This document shows positions 1-14,000 of a stretch of DNA of 64,000 nt, one piece after another. Numbering within the stretch: the stretch's first letter is position 1; each line of letters begins with the position of its first letter. The notes under the pieces were generated by a model that had not been told where the DNA came from, did not search any database, and saw only the letters and a program-made list of their open reading frames with translations. The translations under genes were made by a program, and so were the position numbers. The stretch is from Antennarius striatus (taxonomy: Eukaryota; Chordata; Actinopteri; Lophiiformes; Antennariidae), in the NCBI RefSeq assembly GCF_040054535.1, contig NC_090781.1:4408501-4472500 (forward strand), written 5' to 3'.

Positions 1-334
1 TACAAATTAGTCACTGTGACTGAGTGGAACCCACATACACAGAGAGGAAATCAGCAGTATGTACAGACACTGCATGAGTTTTGCTGCAAACACTCTCACC
101 CACACACTGATCCAAACTGATAATAAACCAAATGGCATTTGGTGCTCCTGCAAAAAGAGAAAGCTACATGTCTGTTATCTAAATACCTGAATAGAAATTC
201 ATGGAGTTAAGAGGAATGAGGCAAGAATGATTAATGCCAGCGAAACTGACCATCAGTTCATCTGTTTCTGGTCCTGATGTGGTACATGAATCATAGATAA
301 TGTCTAGAGCAGGGTAGGGTGGAGGGCAGTTTTC
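1..334 (-). other. Probable 3' UTR and flank of unc119
   Basis: This stretch lies downstream of the unc119 stop codon on the minus strand. No second gene, repeat or clear polyadenylation signal is visible in it. It is called 3' UTR only from position. Confidence 0.4.
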
Positions 335-3300
335 CTATGGGCCCCCGCTGTAGGAATAGTCTGCCTTGTTGTGCATCACCAGCTTGTTGTCCACAAAGTA
401 GAAACTGTCAGATTGTGTCTCATATGGGTGCAGGATCATCTCCCTCACTGAAAAAGCAAGACACATAACATGAAGTCTCATTAAATCTTGATAGAGCTGA
501 TAAAACATGTGTCTGTGGGTGTACTTGTCTCTGATGGTTTTATGTGTTGTAACACTCACTAATTTCTTCAGAAAGTGCGGGGAACTCGTAGATGTGCTCG
601 CATGTGTTCTTGCTGCTGGGCATGCAAAAGCCAAACTCAAAATCAAAGCTCTTGAGCAGCTGATCGCGGAAGTAGTGTCTCTCAATCATGCGGAAGTTGT
701 TGATGGGTGTTTCTCCCACTGTGAACTCCACTCTGCAGACAGACAGGGAATAAATTCATTAAAGAAATGAACACTGGTATGAAGAAGACTCTACTTTTCA
801 TTTGATCAAGCCTTATCCTAATTCAGAGACAAAAAAGACAACAATTTACGGGGTAGAGAAGTTCATTCATTCATTTATTTTCAATTCCCTCTTCTTCCAC
901 TGTTGCGGGCCGAAGGGGTAGAGAAGTATTTGTGAAAATACATTAAAATCTGTAAGATCAAGACTTTTTATGTGCCTTACCAACAAATTGCACTTAACTC
1001 CAAACCCCTAAATATGCCACATGTCCCCCCACCTGTGCATTATTCCCTGACAAATCAAACAAAATGCTAAAAATGTCCTTGTTAGAGAAATTAAACGATT
1101 CTGGATCAGACACAACATTTGTTTCCAAACACAAATGAAACACATCCACCAAATTTATGGAATTCCATTTCATAGCTTTTCCTATGATGTGAAAATATAA
1201 CCACCTTATCACAGGTAAACATTAAAACACAAGGAAAATAGGGGAAAAAAACAAAAACCCTATGACAACATTGTCCTTTTCCCATCAGAAAATCTGCAAG
1301 GAGTTCATTCAATGAGATGATTCAGTTTTTATGTTGGCTTGAATTCAGTCACAGAGTAGGAGGTCGATGATGAGCACCACTCTGGAGGCCTGACAGCTAT
1401 TTGGTGCCTGACTCAGCAGGTGGGCAAGGCTGCTCTGTGTTCACACAAACCATCGTCAGCCTGTTATCTCGCTGACGCCAACACACCTCCTACATCCAGT
1501 ATGCGTGTTCTGTCAGTGCATCGGGGTCGTCCGGACGCCACTGCATCATTCAGCTTTTGCAAAGCCCTGGAGCACATGTCACTGTCTGTCTGGGATCTGC
1601 ATGGAATAAGGAGGTAAACTTACGTGGCTCCAACCTGCCGCAACTGCAGGAAAGCTGGGGTGAACTGGTATCGCACAAAACGGCCAGCATTGGGGTCACA
1701 GTGCTTTCTGCCTCCAGCTAAAGAAAAAACATTTCCAACAAAGAGTGAGACAAAAATGGTTAAAATTTTCAATCCTTTTTTAATTCCATCCTTATCCTGT
1801 GCAGTTACAAAGAGACATGAAAACACATTAAACGTAATTGGTTAAATACCACTTATGAAACTACAAGAAAATACGTATCCTAGGTTTTCTTGGCCTGTAA
1901 CTCGTTTGGAGTTTGAAGTGTGAAGCTGACCTGGTGTTGGAGGTTTGGTGATCTCAAACAGGACAGTGCCCGTTTCCATGTCACGGATCTTGAATCTGGT
2001 GAAGTCAATCATGTGGACATTTTCTTCTGGAGAACAAAGGTAGTCTGAAGAAAAGACACACGTTCAGCTGCGTTGTCATATAATATCACAGACCCTCCTT
2101 AAGGTTTTATGATATATACTATATATATATGTAAGGGCGAGTGGAGGATATCAATGTTGCCACATGACAAGAAGGTCCTTGGAACATTCACTTGAGGACC
2201 TGGGACTTTTCTGAAAGACGTTTGTTTGGTGTCACATTTTTCTCTCTGGATTTCTTCTTTAGTGGTGCTATTCCTTATATGACTTTTTTTGTTTTCCAGC
2301 CATATTTCCAACTAATACAGGGTTCTTTGTCAGACATAAACAGAAATAGCAATAAATACTTTGACAAACATTGAAACTTCAATTTAAATTTAAAATATTT
2401 TAAGAAAATAAATCAATTGCCAAATATCTCTATTCGGGAGAGACAAGGCCAACGACAAATATTGGATGCCTGCTATCTTCATTCCCTCAGATGTCTCATT
2501 AAAGATGGACACAGTTATATGGTGGATATCACTGCAAGATGAAATACTACCAAAGATGAAGCTCTGTATAAAACAGATCCAGAAAAGCTACTGCCTTAAC
2601 TTGCCTAAGAGCATCCTCCAGGTTTAAGGAGAAAGGGAGTTGCCAGCGTTTGTGCTTCTATGGAGGACATAGTACCTTAGAGCAACAAATGCTTCAGTTT
2701 CAGGGAAGGCATAAGTCTTTATTCCTTAAGACATTGCCACCACTAAAAAAAATTATATATGCGTGTATTAAAATAAAATAAATAAATATATATATATATA
2801 ATGAAAAAAGGCCCACCACAAATTAAAGTCTTAGAGCCACGTATAATTTTTGTCTGTGAAATATATAGGAATCATCGTAAACTTTCTTTTAGGGTAAAGA
2901 ATATGTAAATAATACAACTACCTGTACTTATTTACCGTATTTATTCGAGTATAACGCGCACACGTGTATAACGCGCATCCCTAATTTTCGATTAAAAATC
3001 GGTATAAAATTTTGTTTGACTTTTTCTCGGCTCAGACAAAGCATTGTAAGTGCCAAACATTGTTAAACACGTGCGTCCATGATAAAAATCATTTATTGAC
3101 AACGTAAACTATGAACACAATACCGAAATAAAATTAACAATATTTACCGGTATTTAAAATCCTTCAAAGTCCGATTCATCATCAGATACACCAGTAATGC
3201 TTACCGGTTACTCACGTTTCAGTGTGGCCGAGGCGAGGAAAGGAAATGAAGAGACAAGGCGTAGCTAATAAAATGCTAATCAATAATCAAATATCATACG

Positions 3301-6173
3301 TCACAGCGGATAATAAGAATTCTCGGAAATGATACCATCCGACAAGGTCTGCTGATGACGCGTTTGATTATTGAATACCATTTCCTTAGATACGCCTCGC
3401 CTCTGCAGGAGTGATGCGCATGAGCCATCATGAATTACCGGTATTTATTTTAGATCGCCCACGCAAATTGTGGTCAGCGATATCTTCGACCAATAAGTCA
3501 TTGCGCAAATAATATACTAATACATCTAAGCGTGTCACCCCAGCCCTCGTTTATAACGCGCACCCAAACTTTGAGTTCTTTTTTAGGTAGAAAATTTTGC
3601 GCGTTATACTCGAATAAATACGGTACATCAAAGTTCACACTGAATGTAAATTTGGTTCAGCTTGGTCATTTACTGACATCTTGAAGAAAACTGTCATTAG
3701 CGAAATATCATATTTTTCTAAAACTATCAAATGATTTCTTGGTTTAATGTCTGTATGTTATCCCATATTTACTCGTTTTCATTTTTGAACCAATAAAGGT
3801 TTTGTGTGTGAGTGTCTTGCTATGCCCTGAGTTATGTTTAGGTAGGGGTCAAAAAGGTCACAGCTGAGGTAGCAGCTGACGACTAGTTTAAGATGTAAAC
3901 CTTGACCTGCTGAAAATAAGACAATACCATATAAAGTAAAGGGTTTTACTCTTGTGACAGTATACCATACATGGTGCATTGCTGATATTTTTGTCCCCTA
4001 CCCTTTAGGACACATTGTAAACAGGAACTGTCTAAATGAAATAAAAGCAGAGGTTTTCGGATGAGATGCTCAGAACGAGGGGGAGATTTGTACCTGAGCA
4101 CTTCTCTACCAGTTCTCCTCGCGAGTAAAACGTACAACTGTTGTCTTTTCCTTTTGGTGTGAGTTTTTCAATGTTTTTAGGTTGCTTGAACCTGACATGA
4201 TTCCAGTGTGATACAAACTTTAATGTATTCTTACGGTCAAGAAGTCCTAATAGGAGGGTCATTCAGTCATGGGACTACTTACTGCTTTTAGGTGCAATGA
4301 CATGTCAGTAAAAAAGTTACTCAAATGCAGTTATGCGTTTTCTGAATAGCGTCTAAGTTACTAAATTAGTTGCTTTCCTTAATACTTCACCTGCTCTCAC
4401 ATCATGTATGTGTCAGAGTCACATCCGTGAAGCTAAATGCAGAGGACTGAACCAAATGTCGCAGAAGCAGGAGGGGCTGGTATTAAATTTTTATTACATT
4501 TGATCTACAACAACCAGATATGATTTCAGTGTTTCCTCATTGTGCAGCCACAGAGAGCACATCCATTGGAAGCACCCGGGCAAGGTGACAGGTTTAGCCA
4601 TGCGGGCATTGTGTGAGTCTGTGTGTGTAAGCATATGTGAGACACCCCCGTCCCAACGGGGCAGGATTATACCTAAGAGGCTTATTGTGTTTTCAGCATC
4701 ACATGGGCCGACTGGTAATACACAAATACGCATGCGTGTGCATACGTGTGCTCATTATCTCATTAGAGTTATGTTAATGGTACAGTTATTATTGGATGTC
4801 TAAGTTGCATAAGACTTGCAAAAGTTTAAGCAGACAGAAAAGGTGCAACAAAAATAGACAAAAAATGAAGAACACACATAAAATGACATACAGATGCAGG
4901 AACCTATCAGCACAAGCACAAACTCAGAGTTGATCCTCTAGTGTTACTGGGGTTAGAGAGCAGATGGGCCACATTGACTTTAGCCACCTGATTAAAGATA
5001 TTTATAGAGCTGGTCATGGTGCAGAGTACACTATACCTGACACCTTGTCTAAAAATGTCCATCTTGTGAAATAGGACTACTGTATTTATACAGTGGCCGT
5101 ACAGTGGACTGCATAATTTAAATAAAATAAAAATAAATAAAATAAACTGTCACTTGAAGAAGACAGAACATCTAATAAGTTTCTTCATAAAATATTTACA
5201 TTTGATAATCAGACTAATGGATTTATTAAACACTTGTTAAAAGTCTGACTGAATCACTGTCAACAGTTTACCTCTGTTAATTACATTAACTTTTACCCAA
5301 AAAAAAAATTCAAACAAACTCATGTATATCGCACGCCACTGCATGGCGGTGCAGTGGGTAGTGCTGTCATCTCACAGTAAAAAGGTTACAATTTCGAGTC
5401 CTTTCTGTGTGGAGTTTGTATGTTCTCCCCGTGTCTGTGGTGGTTCTCCCCGGGTTCTCTGGCTCCCTCCCACCTCCAAAAAACATGCAATTTATGTGAC
5501 TTGATCAATTTTAATTGATCATAGTAGTGAGTGTATGCATGAGTGGTTGTCTGGCCCCATGATGCGCTGGTGACGCGTCCGGAGTCTATCCCGTGTTTAG
5601 CCCGTAGTTAGTTGGGATAGGCTCCAGCAACCCCACATGACCAGCAAGGTGGAAAAGCGATTAACGAATTCCACGATAGAGCGACAAACTATTTATTATT
5701 TACGGTAATTAAAAAATTTATGAACCCTCCCCATACTGATTTTATACCACCTTCTATCTGTATTACCTTTTCCCACACTCTTATCGACTGTTTAAAGCAT
5801 TTCTGTGTCTCACGGAAGTCCCAGACTCACAGAAAAGAGCGCACTTCCGGATGCCATCAACCAAGAAAAAGCATACAATATCATGTGACTGCCTACCAAA
5901 AATCCACGATAAGGCGAAGTCGCGAGCGTTGATGCACGGATGCACAAGGACGCACTGTAGTTCAAATATTTAATGCTGCACAGTCAATTCTTAAGACTTG
6001 TATATGAAATTCTTGAATGAATTTCTCGTCTACAGAACGAAAATGCCAAAAACAAATTCTCTCTCATTTTCCTGAAGACAAAAGACCATAATCGTCTCGT
6101 CTTCAGCCACTTTCCTGCCTTGTGGGTATTGCTGGAGCCTATTCCAGCTGGCTACAGGTAACAGCAACCATTC

Positions 6174-6223
<50 letters not shown>

Positions 6224-9200
6224 TGGTAAACTTGGAGAATTCAGTTCACCATAAATTGCGTGTTGTTGGAGGTCCGAGGAAGCCCGAGAACCTGGAAAGA
6301 ACTTATGCAGGTACGTGAAGAACATACAGACTCCACATGTTTTTGTGACAGACCAACACAAAGTGTAACACAATTGTGAAGATCAACAAACATACATTTT
6401 AAAAATTTTACTTAATTTTGTATAAGATATTGATTCCGGAATGGAAATTAGTTGGTTGCACAAACTAATCTGGATCACACTGTTAGTTCTTAGTCATTCA
6501 TATACATACGTACAATAGTATGAAAAAGTTTGGGCACCCCTGATCATTTTCCAGATTCTTCCTTATAAATCACTGGTTGTTCGTATCAACAGTTTCAGTT
6601 AAATATATCATATAGCAGACAAACAGAGTAATGTTTGAGAAGTGACATGAAGTTTTGAGGATTTACATAAAGTGTGCAATAATTATTTAAACCAAAGTAC
6701 AAACAAAAGCCGGTGAATAAATTTGGGCACCCTTGTTGTTTATTGATTTCAATACCTTTAGCACTAATTATTGGTACAGAAAATTTGTTTAGTGAGCTCA
6801 TTGACCCTTGACCTACAGACAAAGGTTAAGCCAATCATGAGAAAGGGTATTTACAGTGGGCAATTGTAAGTTGTTGTCCTCTTTGAATTTTCTATGCAAC
6901 AGGGGAGCCTCAAAACAACTGTCAAATGACCTGAAAAAAAATATTGTTCAACATCATGGTTTAGGGGAAGGATGCAAAAAGTTATCTCAAAGATTTCAGC
7001 TGCCAGTCTCCACTGTAAGGAATGTAGTGGAAACTAGACTGTAGTGTATATAGGCTCTGTTCCACATTTTCTGTGTCCGCCTGATAGCTTTTGGTAAACT
7101 GCAAATGTATTTGTCATAGCTTTCTTTTAAAAATGGGTTTCTTCTTGCCACTGTTCTTTGAAGGCCAGGTTTGTGTAGTGCATAACCACTACTTGTCCCC
7201 CCACCTGTCCCCCCAGCAGTGCTCTCCTTGTTCGGCCTCTAAGTTTAGGTGGATGTCTTGGTAGGTTTGCAGTTCTGCCAAGCGCTTTCCACTTCCGGAT
7301 AATGGAAAAAGCTTCAAAACTCGGAAAATCTTTTTATAGTTAAACCCTGCTTAAAACTTCAGATCCTTATCCCTGACGTGTCTGGTGTGTCCCTTGGACT
7401 TCCTAATGCAGTTTGCTCCCCAATATTCTCTTAAGAAAACTCTTGAGGCCATCACAGAACAGCAATATTTTTACTGAGATGACACACAAGTGGACACTAA
7501 TAAGTCATTGGGTCAAAATTCAGTCATTCAGCAATCATCAGGAAACTTTTGTGATTTTAATGTGACAAAATGTGGAAAAGATACTCAACAAAAATATAAA
7601 CGCAACACTTTTGTTTTTGCTCCCATTTTCCATGAGATGGACTTAAAGATCTATAATCCATTCCAGATACACAATATTACCATTTCTCTCAAACATTGTT
7701 CACAAATCTGTCTAAATGTGTGATGGTGAGCATTTCTGATTTGCTGAGATAATCCATCCCACCTCACAGGTGTGCCACATCAAGATGCTGATCTGACATC
7801 ATGAGTAGTGCACAGGTGTACCTTATACTGCCCACAATAAAAGGCCACTCTGAAATGTGCAGGTTTTTTGGCTTTATTGGGGGTCTGGGGACTCAGAACC
7901 AGTCAGTATATGGTGTGACCACCATTTGCCTCATGCAGTGCAACACATTTTCTTCGCATAGAGTTTATCAGACTGTCAATTGTGGCCTGTGGAATGTTGG
8001 TCCACTCCTCTTCAATGGCTGTGTGAAGTTGCTGGATATCAGTGTGAACTGGTACACGCTGTCGTATACGCCGGTCAAGCACATCCCAAACATGCTCAAT
8101 GGGTGACATGTCCGGTGAGTATGCTGGCCATGCAAGACCTGGGACATTTTCAGCTTCCAAGAATTGTGTACAGATCCTTGCAACATGGGGCCGTGCATTA
8201 TCTTGCTGAAACATGAGGTGATATTCATGGATGTATGGCACAACAATGGGCCTCAGGATCTCATCACGTATCTCTGTGCATTCAAAATGCCATCAATAAA
8301 ATGCACCTGTGTTCTTCGTCCACAACAGATGCCTGCCCATACCATAACCCCAACCACCATGGGCCGCTCCATCCACAACATAGACATCAGCAAAGCGCTC
8401 ACCCACACGATGCCACACACGCTGTCTGCCATCTGCCCTGAACAATGTAAATCGAGATTCATCCGTGAAGAGAACACTTCTCCAACATGCAAGACACCAT
8501 TGAATGTGAGCATTTCCCCACTCCAAGTCTGTTACGGCGACGATCTGGAGTCAGGTTAAGACCCCGATGAGGACGACGAGCATGCAGTTGAGCTTCCCCG
8601 AGACGGTTTCTGACAGTTTGTGCAGAAATTGTTTGGTTATGCAAACCAATTGTTTCAGCAGCTGTCTGAGTGGCTGGTCTCAGACGATCTTGGAGGTGAA
8701 CCTGCTGGATGTGGAGGTCCTGGGCCGGTGTGGTTACACGTGGTCTGCGGTTGTGAGGCTGGTTGGATGTACTGCCATATTCTCTGAAACGCCTTTGGAG
8801 ACGGCTTATGGTGGAGAAATGAACATTCAATGCACGAGCAACAGATCTGGTTGACATCCCTGCTGTCAGCATGCCAATTGCACGCTCCCTCAATGCTTGT
8901 GGCATTTGTGGCATTTTGCTGTGAGACAAAACTGCACATTTCAGAGTGGCCTTTTATTGTGGGCAGTATAAGGTACACCTGTGCACTACTCATGATGTCA
9001 GATCAGCATCTTGATGTGGCACACCTGTGAGGTGGGATGGATTATCTCAGCAAAGCAGAAATGGTCACCATCACACATTTAGACAGATTTGTGAACAATG
9101 TTTGAGAGAAATGGTAATATTGTGTATCTGCAATGAATTATAGATCTTTAAGTCCATCTCATGGAAAATGGGAGCAAAAACAAAAGTGTTGTGTTTATAT

Positions 9201-9649
9201 TTTTGTTGAGTGTATTACAAACTGCTGTACATGCATACATAAACACACACAATAACAAACCCACACACACACACACACGTAAAATATCTATCTATAACAT
9301 CTGTCGTTTCAGAGCCCTCTCCTCCACCCTGCACTCAATGAAGTTAATTCCCTTCACCCTTGTTGCCTCTGCGACCCATCTCTCAATCAGCATCCACTCT
9401 ACATACAGTAAACTCTGCTTAGCCCTCAGCTCCCTGTCAAACCGTTAGTGTTCGCCTCACTTTCCAGGATCCCTGTTTTCTGTCTGATTACCCAGTGTTG
9501 ATTCTGTCTGGTCTCTGGTCTGTTACCTGCTCCTTCTTAGATTTGCTTGCCCATTTGAACTGATTACCTGACACTTGATTTCTGGTCATGACAATAAATA
9601 ATGGATTTTAATTCTACTTTCCTCTCCTTCTTTTGGTTTCCAACTGTCT

Positions 9650-9701
<52 letters not shown>

Positions 9702-11026
9702 ATTGAGTGTGGTTAAATTATCATTACATTGTTGCTGTTGTTTTAATCATGAGAAAATAAGCAATCAACAGGTCTAATTCTTTTTCAGGTAGATGGTTTG
9801 CCCTATGAGCCCAAATTCTGAACGGTTGATTATACATATTTTACACAAAATTAAAAAGACATGAAACATTAACTTTTCGGTGCCTAATCTGATGAAGTGA
9901 TTAGACTACAGGTACATGCATGAGGGCCAATCACGTGACTATGAGACAAGGATTTAGCCTAATGCATCGTTCTGTAAAATACAACATTCACCTTCTTTTA
10001 TCCACTTCTCTGCATCCCTCTGAGCAGGGGACGAAGGTAAAATGTATTTATGTGCATGGAGATGTTTGCGAACATCAACACTGCTGATGATTACTGGTTC
10101 TTGTTGTAAGAGGTTACTGTGGTTACTTCTCAGCTCCCCTGGGTATTGGGCTTTGGTGTTTTGAGATGGTCTCTTTACCAATTGCCTTTTCCATTATTTT
10201 TCATTTCAGCTCTTTGTTGGTTTGACTGACTGCTGTTATTTCCCTGTCAGAACTTACTGTATACTTTGCCTGGTTCAGTGCAAAACATCTTGTTTATTCA
10301 AGATACATGAAAAGATTGCTTCCAATCTTCCAATTGTATTTTAAATAAAATGTCAGGCAACAGCTAGCAGCCAGTTAGTGAAGGTAGTTTTTAAATTACT
10401 TTTATAATAATAATAATAATATTTTTTTTTTTTTTACTGTGCTTTGGTTTTGGCACTTATGTAGTTATTTGAGAGAGAGTGAACAAGAATGTTTCCCCAT
10501 GATTGAGTGATTTTTTAAAGCTTTGGCTCCAACCCAATTTACTGCTAGCACTGGTGTAAAAAATCAGAACCATAATAAAGACATTGTTAAGTGAGTCATG
10601 GTTATTGAAATAGTAAATGTTGAGAGAATCGGACATTTGAAATGTTACAGGTTTATAATGACTGGATTCACATGATTCTTCTTCTTTTTCTTCACTGTTA
10701 AAAACAGATGACAAAGATGTCGTTAGTCACAAAGCCATTAATAAAGTTTTTTTTTCCCACTAAAATAAGTTTGATTTAACTCTTTGTCATTACAAACATT
10801 TTTATTATCAATTGTAATTTAGATCCATGTATGTTAAGACATTACATTTATATGTTTCCATTCAATTAAAACTTTTAAGAGTCCTCTACATTGATGACAA
10901 AGACTGGTAAAGTAGATCAATTATACTTGTTAGAAATTATAATTGACTACTGAAAGCAGTTACTGTCTTTGTAGCAGGAGACTAATTTTGAGGGTAAGAT
11001 TATGAAGGTAAAATGTTCAAGTACAA

Positions 11027-11093
<67 letters not shown>

Positions 11094-14000
11094 GTGTTCC
11101 ACTTCACTTCCTTCAACACTGTCACCTAGCAACGCTACTTCTTATGGTGTGCCAGTTTAGATTAGCTGGTCTTTTTCCTTCCCCTCATCCACCTGGCTGC
11201 TCTGCAACAAGATGCAGCAACAAATCAGGAGAGAATATCTCAGGTTAGGCAGCAGCTTTATGCAAATAAAAATGTTCTTTTGTCTGAGGCCTGCTTTTAG
11301 AGACTTCACAACCTTGATGCTGAAGAAAGAGGATCTGCAGATTCAGTACAGAATGTCAGAAGGGGGTGTCAATTGTGAACTTGATTTGAAAATGAAAAAT
11401 TGATGACAATATACTTTCATTCCTCTTTACGAAGCCTGCCATAAACTCCAAACCCATGTGGTTGGCCATGGCTGTACTTTATTCTTTCTATACTTATTTT
11501 CTAAATTCCAACTCTGCACATCCTAACATGATTTTCAGTTAACCCATTTCTTGTCATGTGGGACATTTCGATGCGCTAACATACATTAGTCACACACCCT
11601 AAGACACAGTTGACTCTCAGTCAACGGAATAATATTCACCATCCTGTAACTTGAAGTGAACAAGATCCACTTAGAAGCAGTCACTCTCAAAGCAAATATA
11701 ATTAGCACAAAGTCTTGAGTCATGCCATGTTTCTGTGCTCAGATGCACAGAGCCTGTCTGACACCATGAGCTGCCTCTTATAGCTCCTAAATCCCCAAGA
11801 TTAGCCCAGAGTTACAGAACTTCAAGCACAGGGATTGACTTCACATGCCTTATTCATTCCATTTGACTCTGATTGCTGATCAATCAGCGTTTAATTACAG
11901 TAAAATGGAAACACAATGAAGAAAAGGTAGACATCTACTTGTGTTCACATTAACATATAGTTCATAGCCTGCAGCAGCTGGTCACACTGCAACCTGATGT
12001 TAACATCATGATATATAGCACACCTGTGTACGGAAGGCTGTTTCATGCCGTTCAGGTTAACAGTACCTGTAGGCAAATTGGCAAACACTGAGGTTCATGA
12101 AGAGGTAGCACTCTGAGGAGCTGAATGTAGGCGAGATTCTTTCCTCTAACCTTTCTCTAGGCAGTGACAAAAATTAATTGTTGGTGAGATGATTTATGAG
12201 GACATATTTTATGATGTATGATAAAAGAGGTGAGGATGACATAGAACCACAAAGTCTTAAAAAAAAGAAGAAACAAAGGAAACAACATCATACAATTCAA
12301 CATTTTGAACATCTTTGATACAATAATTTATCATAAAGGCGAAAAACAGAATGGAATCCGTCTTTCTGTCTGAAGTTAACATAATTCAACTGACAGTTAT
12401 TAAACAACCTAGTATTTTCTGTTTAATGTGCTATAGAATGATGTTCTATCATAACTTCTATCTCTATAAGGATGCAGGATTCAAGCTATTGTTGCCAAAT
12501 AGAGCTCCCACTTTTAAATCAGGATGTTAGAAGAAACTAAAAAAAAAATCACCTGCTCTCGTTTCTGCCTTTGTGCACAAAACAAAATACATTTATTGCT
12601 GAACAAAGAGCTTATTGCTTTTCGTGTTCTTTTTTAAAGCCGGCCCAAAACTTCTTCAAAGTAATCTGTGTTACTCCCAGTTTTAACAAGGATAATTTTG
12701 CTGCTTTTCCTTCATGTTCTTACTGTTTCTGTACTACTCTATTTAAATTGGGTTGAGCAACTCAAAAAAAGGGGAGTGCCAGTGGGGTGGTGGCTGCTGT
12801 CAGGTATTAGAACAACTAAGCTGCATGGATGACTAACTGAGCCAGCTAGATGACAGCAGCAACAGTAAGTAGCAGTAGGTGGTGACAGTAGCAACGAGGA
12901 AACCTATCTGTCCTGTGAGAAAACTAGAAATCACCGACAGCTGAGGAAGAGAAAGTCGAAGACATCAAAAGCCTATGAAGATAAACTATTTCTTCATAAA
13001 ATGTGATTCACATCAACATGCTTGTTTGGGAAGAGGTGCCAAATTTAGGGAAAAATGTAATGTACACTGTTTTGCTGTGCTAAATTTAATTAATTGTATT
13101 TATCTAGATTTTTATTTATTTATTATTGATCAATGAGTCAAATGGTTTGCTTTTGAAGATGTTTTCTAATCTGATAAAAAAAAATTTATATGGCTTTATT
13201 TTACTAGATGACCTCTTTATAATCCTAAAAATGATTTTCAAATCAAACAAAGATATGTGCTCATACTTGCAGACTTACATTACATCATAAAATGTGTAGA
13301 GATGGGTTGTAAATTTGCTCATGGAGCCCAAAAATCACGGTTAGGATATTGAAACCAGGTTCTGTTTGTATCATTGCTGATGATTCTATTGTAAGCCTGT
13401 GGGCTTACATACTGTCATTATGTACAAGCCATTCAAAAATTCACTAAATGATCTGTATTTGCCAAAAAGGAAGATCTGATTGTACAGAGGTTGCAACTCT
13501 CTATATTCTACATTCTACATGCAGCAATGCATGATGGTCAATGATTTAGTATCAAATTGGTCAAAAATAGAGATTGACCAGTAATCACTAAACTCCTACG
13601 TCAATGACTAATAATAATCATTCTCAGATGTACGTATTTTATGATATTCAGACAATTGCATTCATGCATAATTCACCTTCAGCTCAGTTAAATGGAATCA
13701 TTTAGCTCTTGAATGCAGCAATAAGTGCCTGACTCAGAGCCCAAGCACGAGCATTAGATTATGTTGATTAACAAGCTGTCCCACTCCATGTCAAATCACT
13801 CTGAAAGAGCAACTTTGTGACAGCTGTGCATAGAAGATTAAGAGGTGGCTGCATCAATCAATTTTAATTAAAACTCTAGCCATTGTGTTGGCAGACATTA
13901 CAGAGTAGAAATCCCACCCCATGTAGATGAAACACTGCTCTGTGACCCACACTTATTAATGCCAAATAGTTGATAACCCATCAGGGTAAAAGGAACCAGA

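Noticed and set aside
6030-6218. Cysteine-valine-rich small protein
   Set aside because: It is a translated CA/GT microsatellite; the same holds for the frames at 10947-11132 and 18433-18621.
8164-8559. 131-codon plus-strand open frame
   Set aside because: It is antisense to the Tc1 transposase remnant and inherits its open length.
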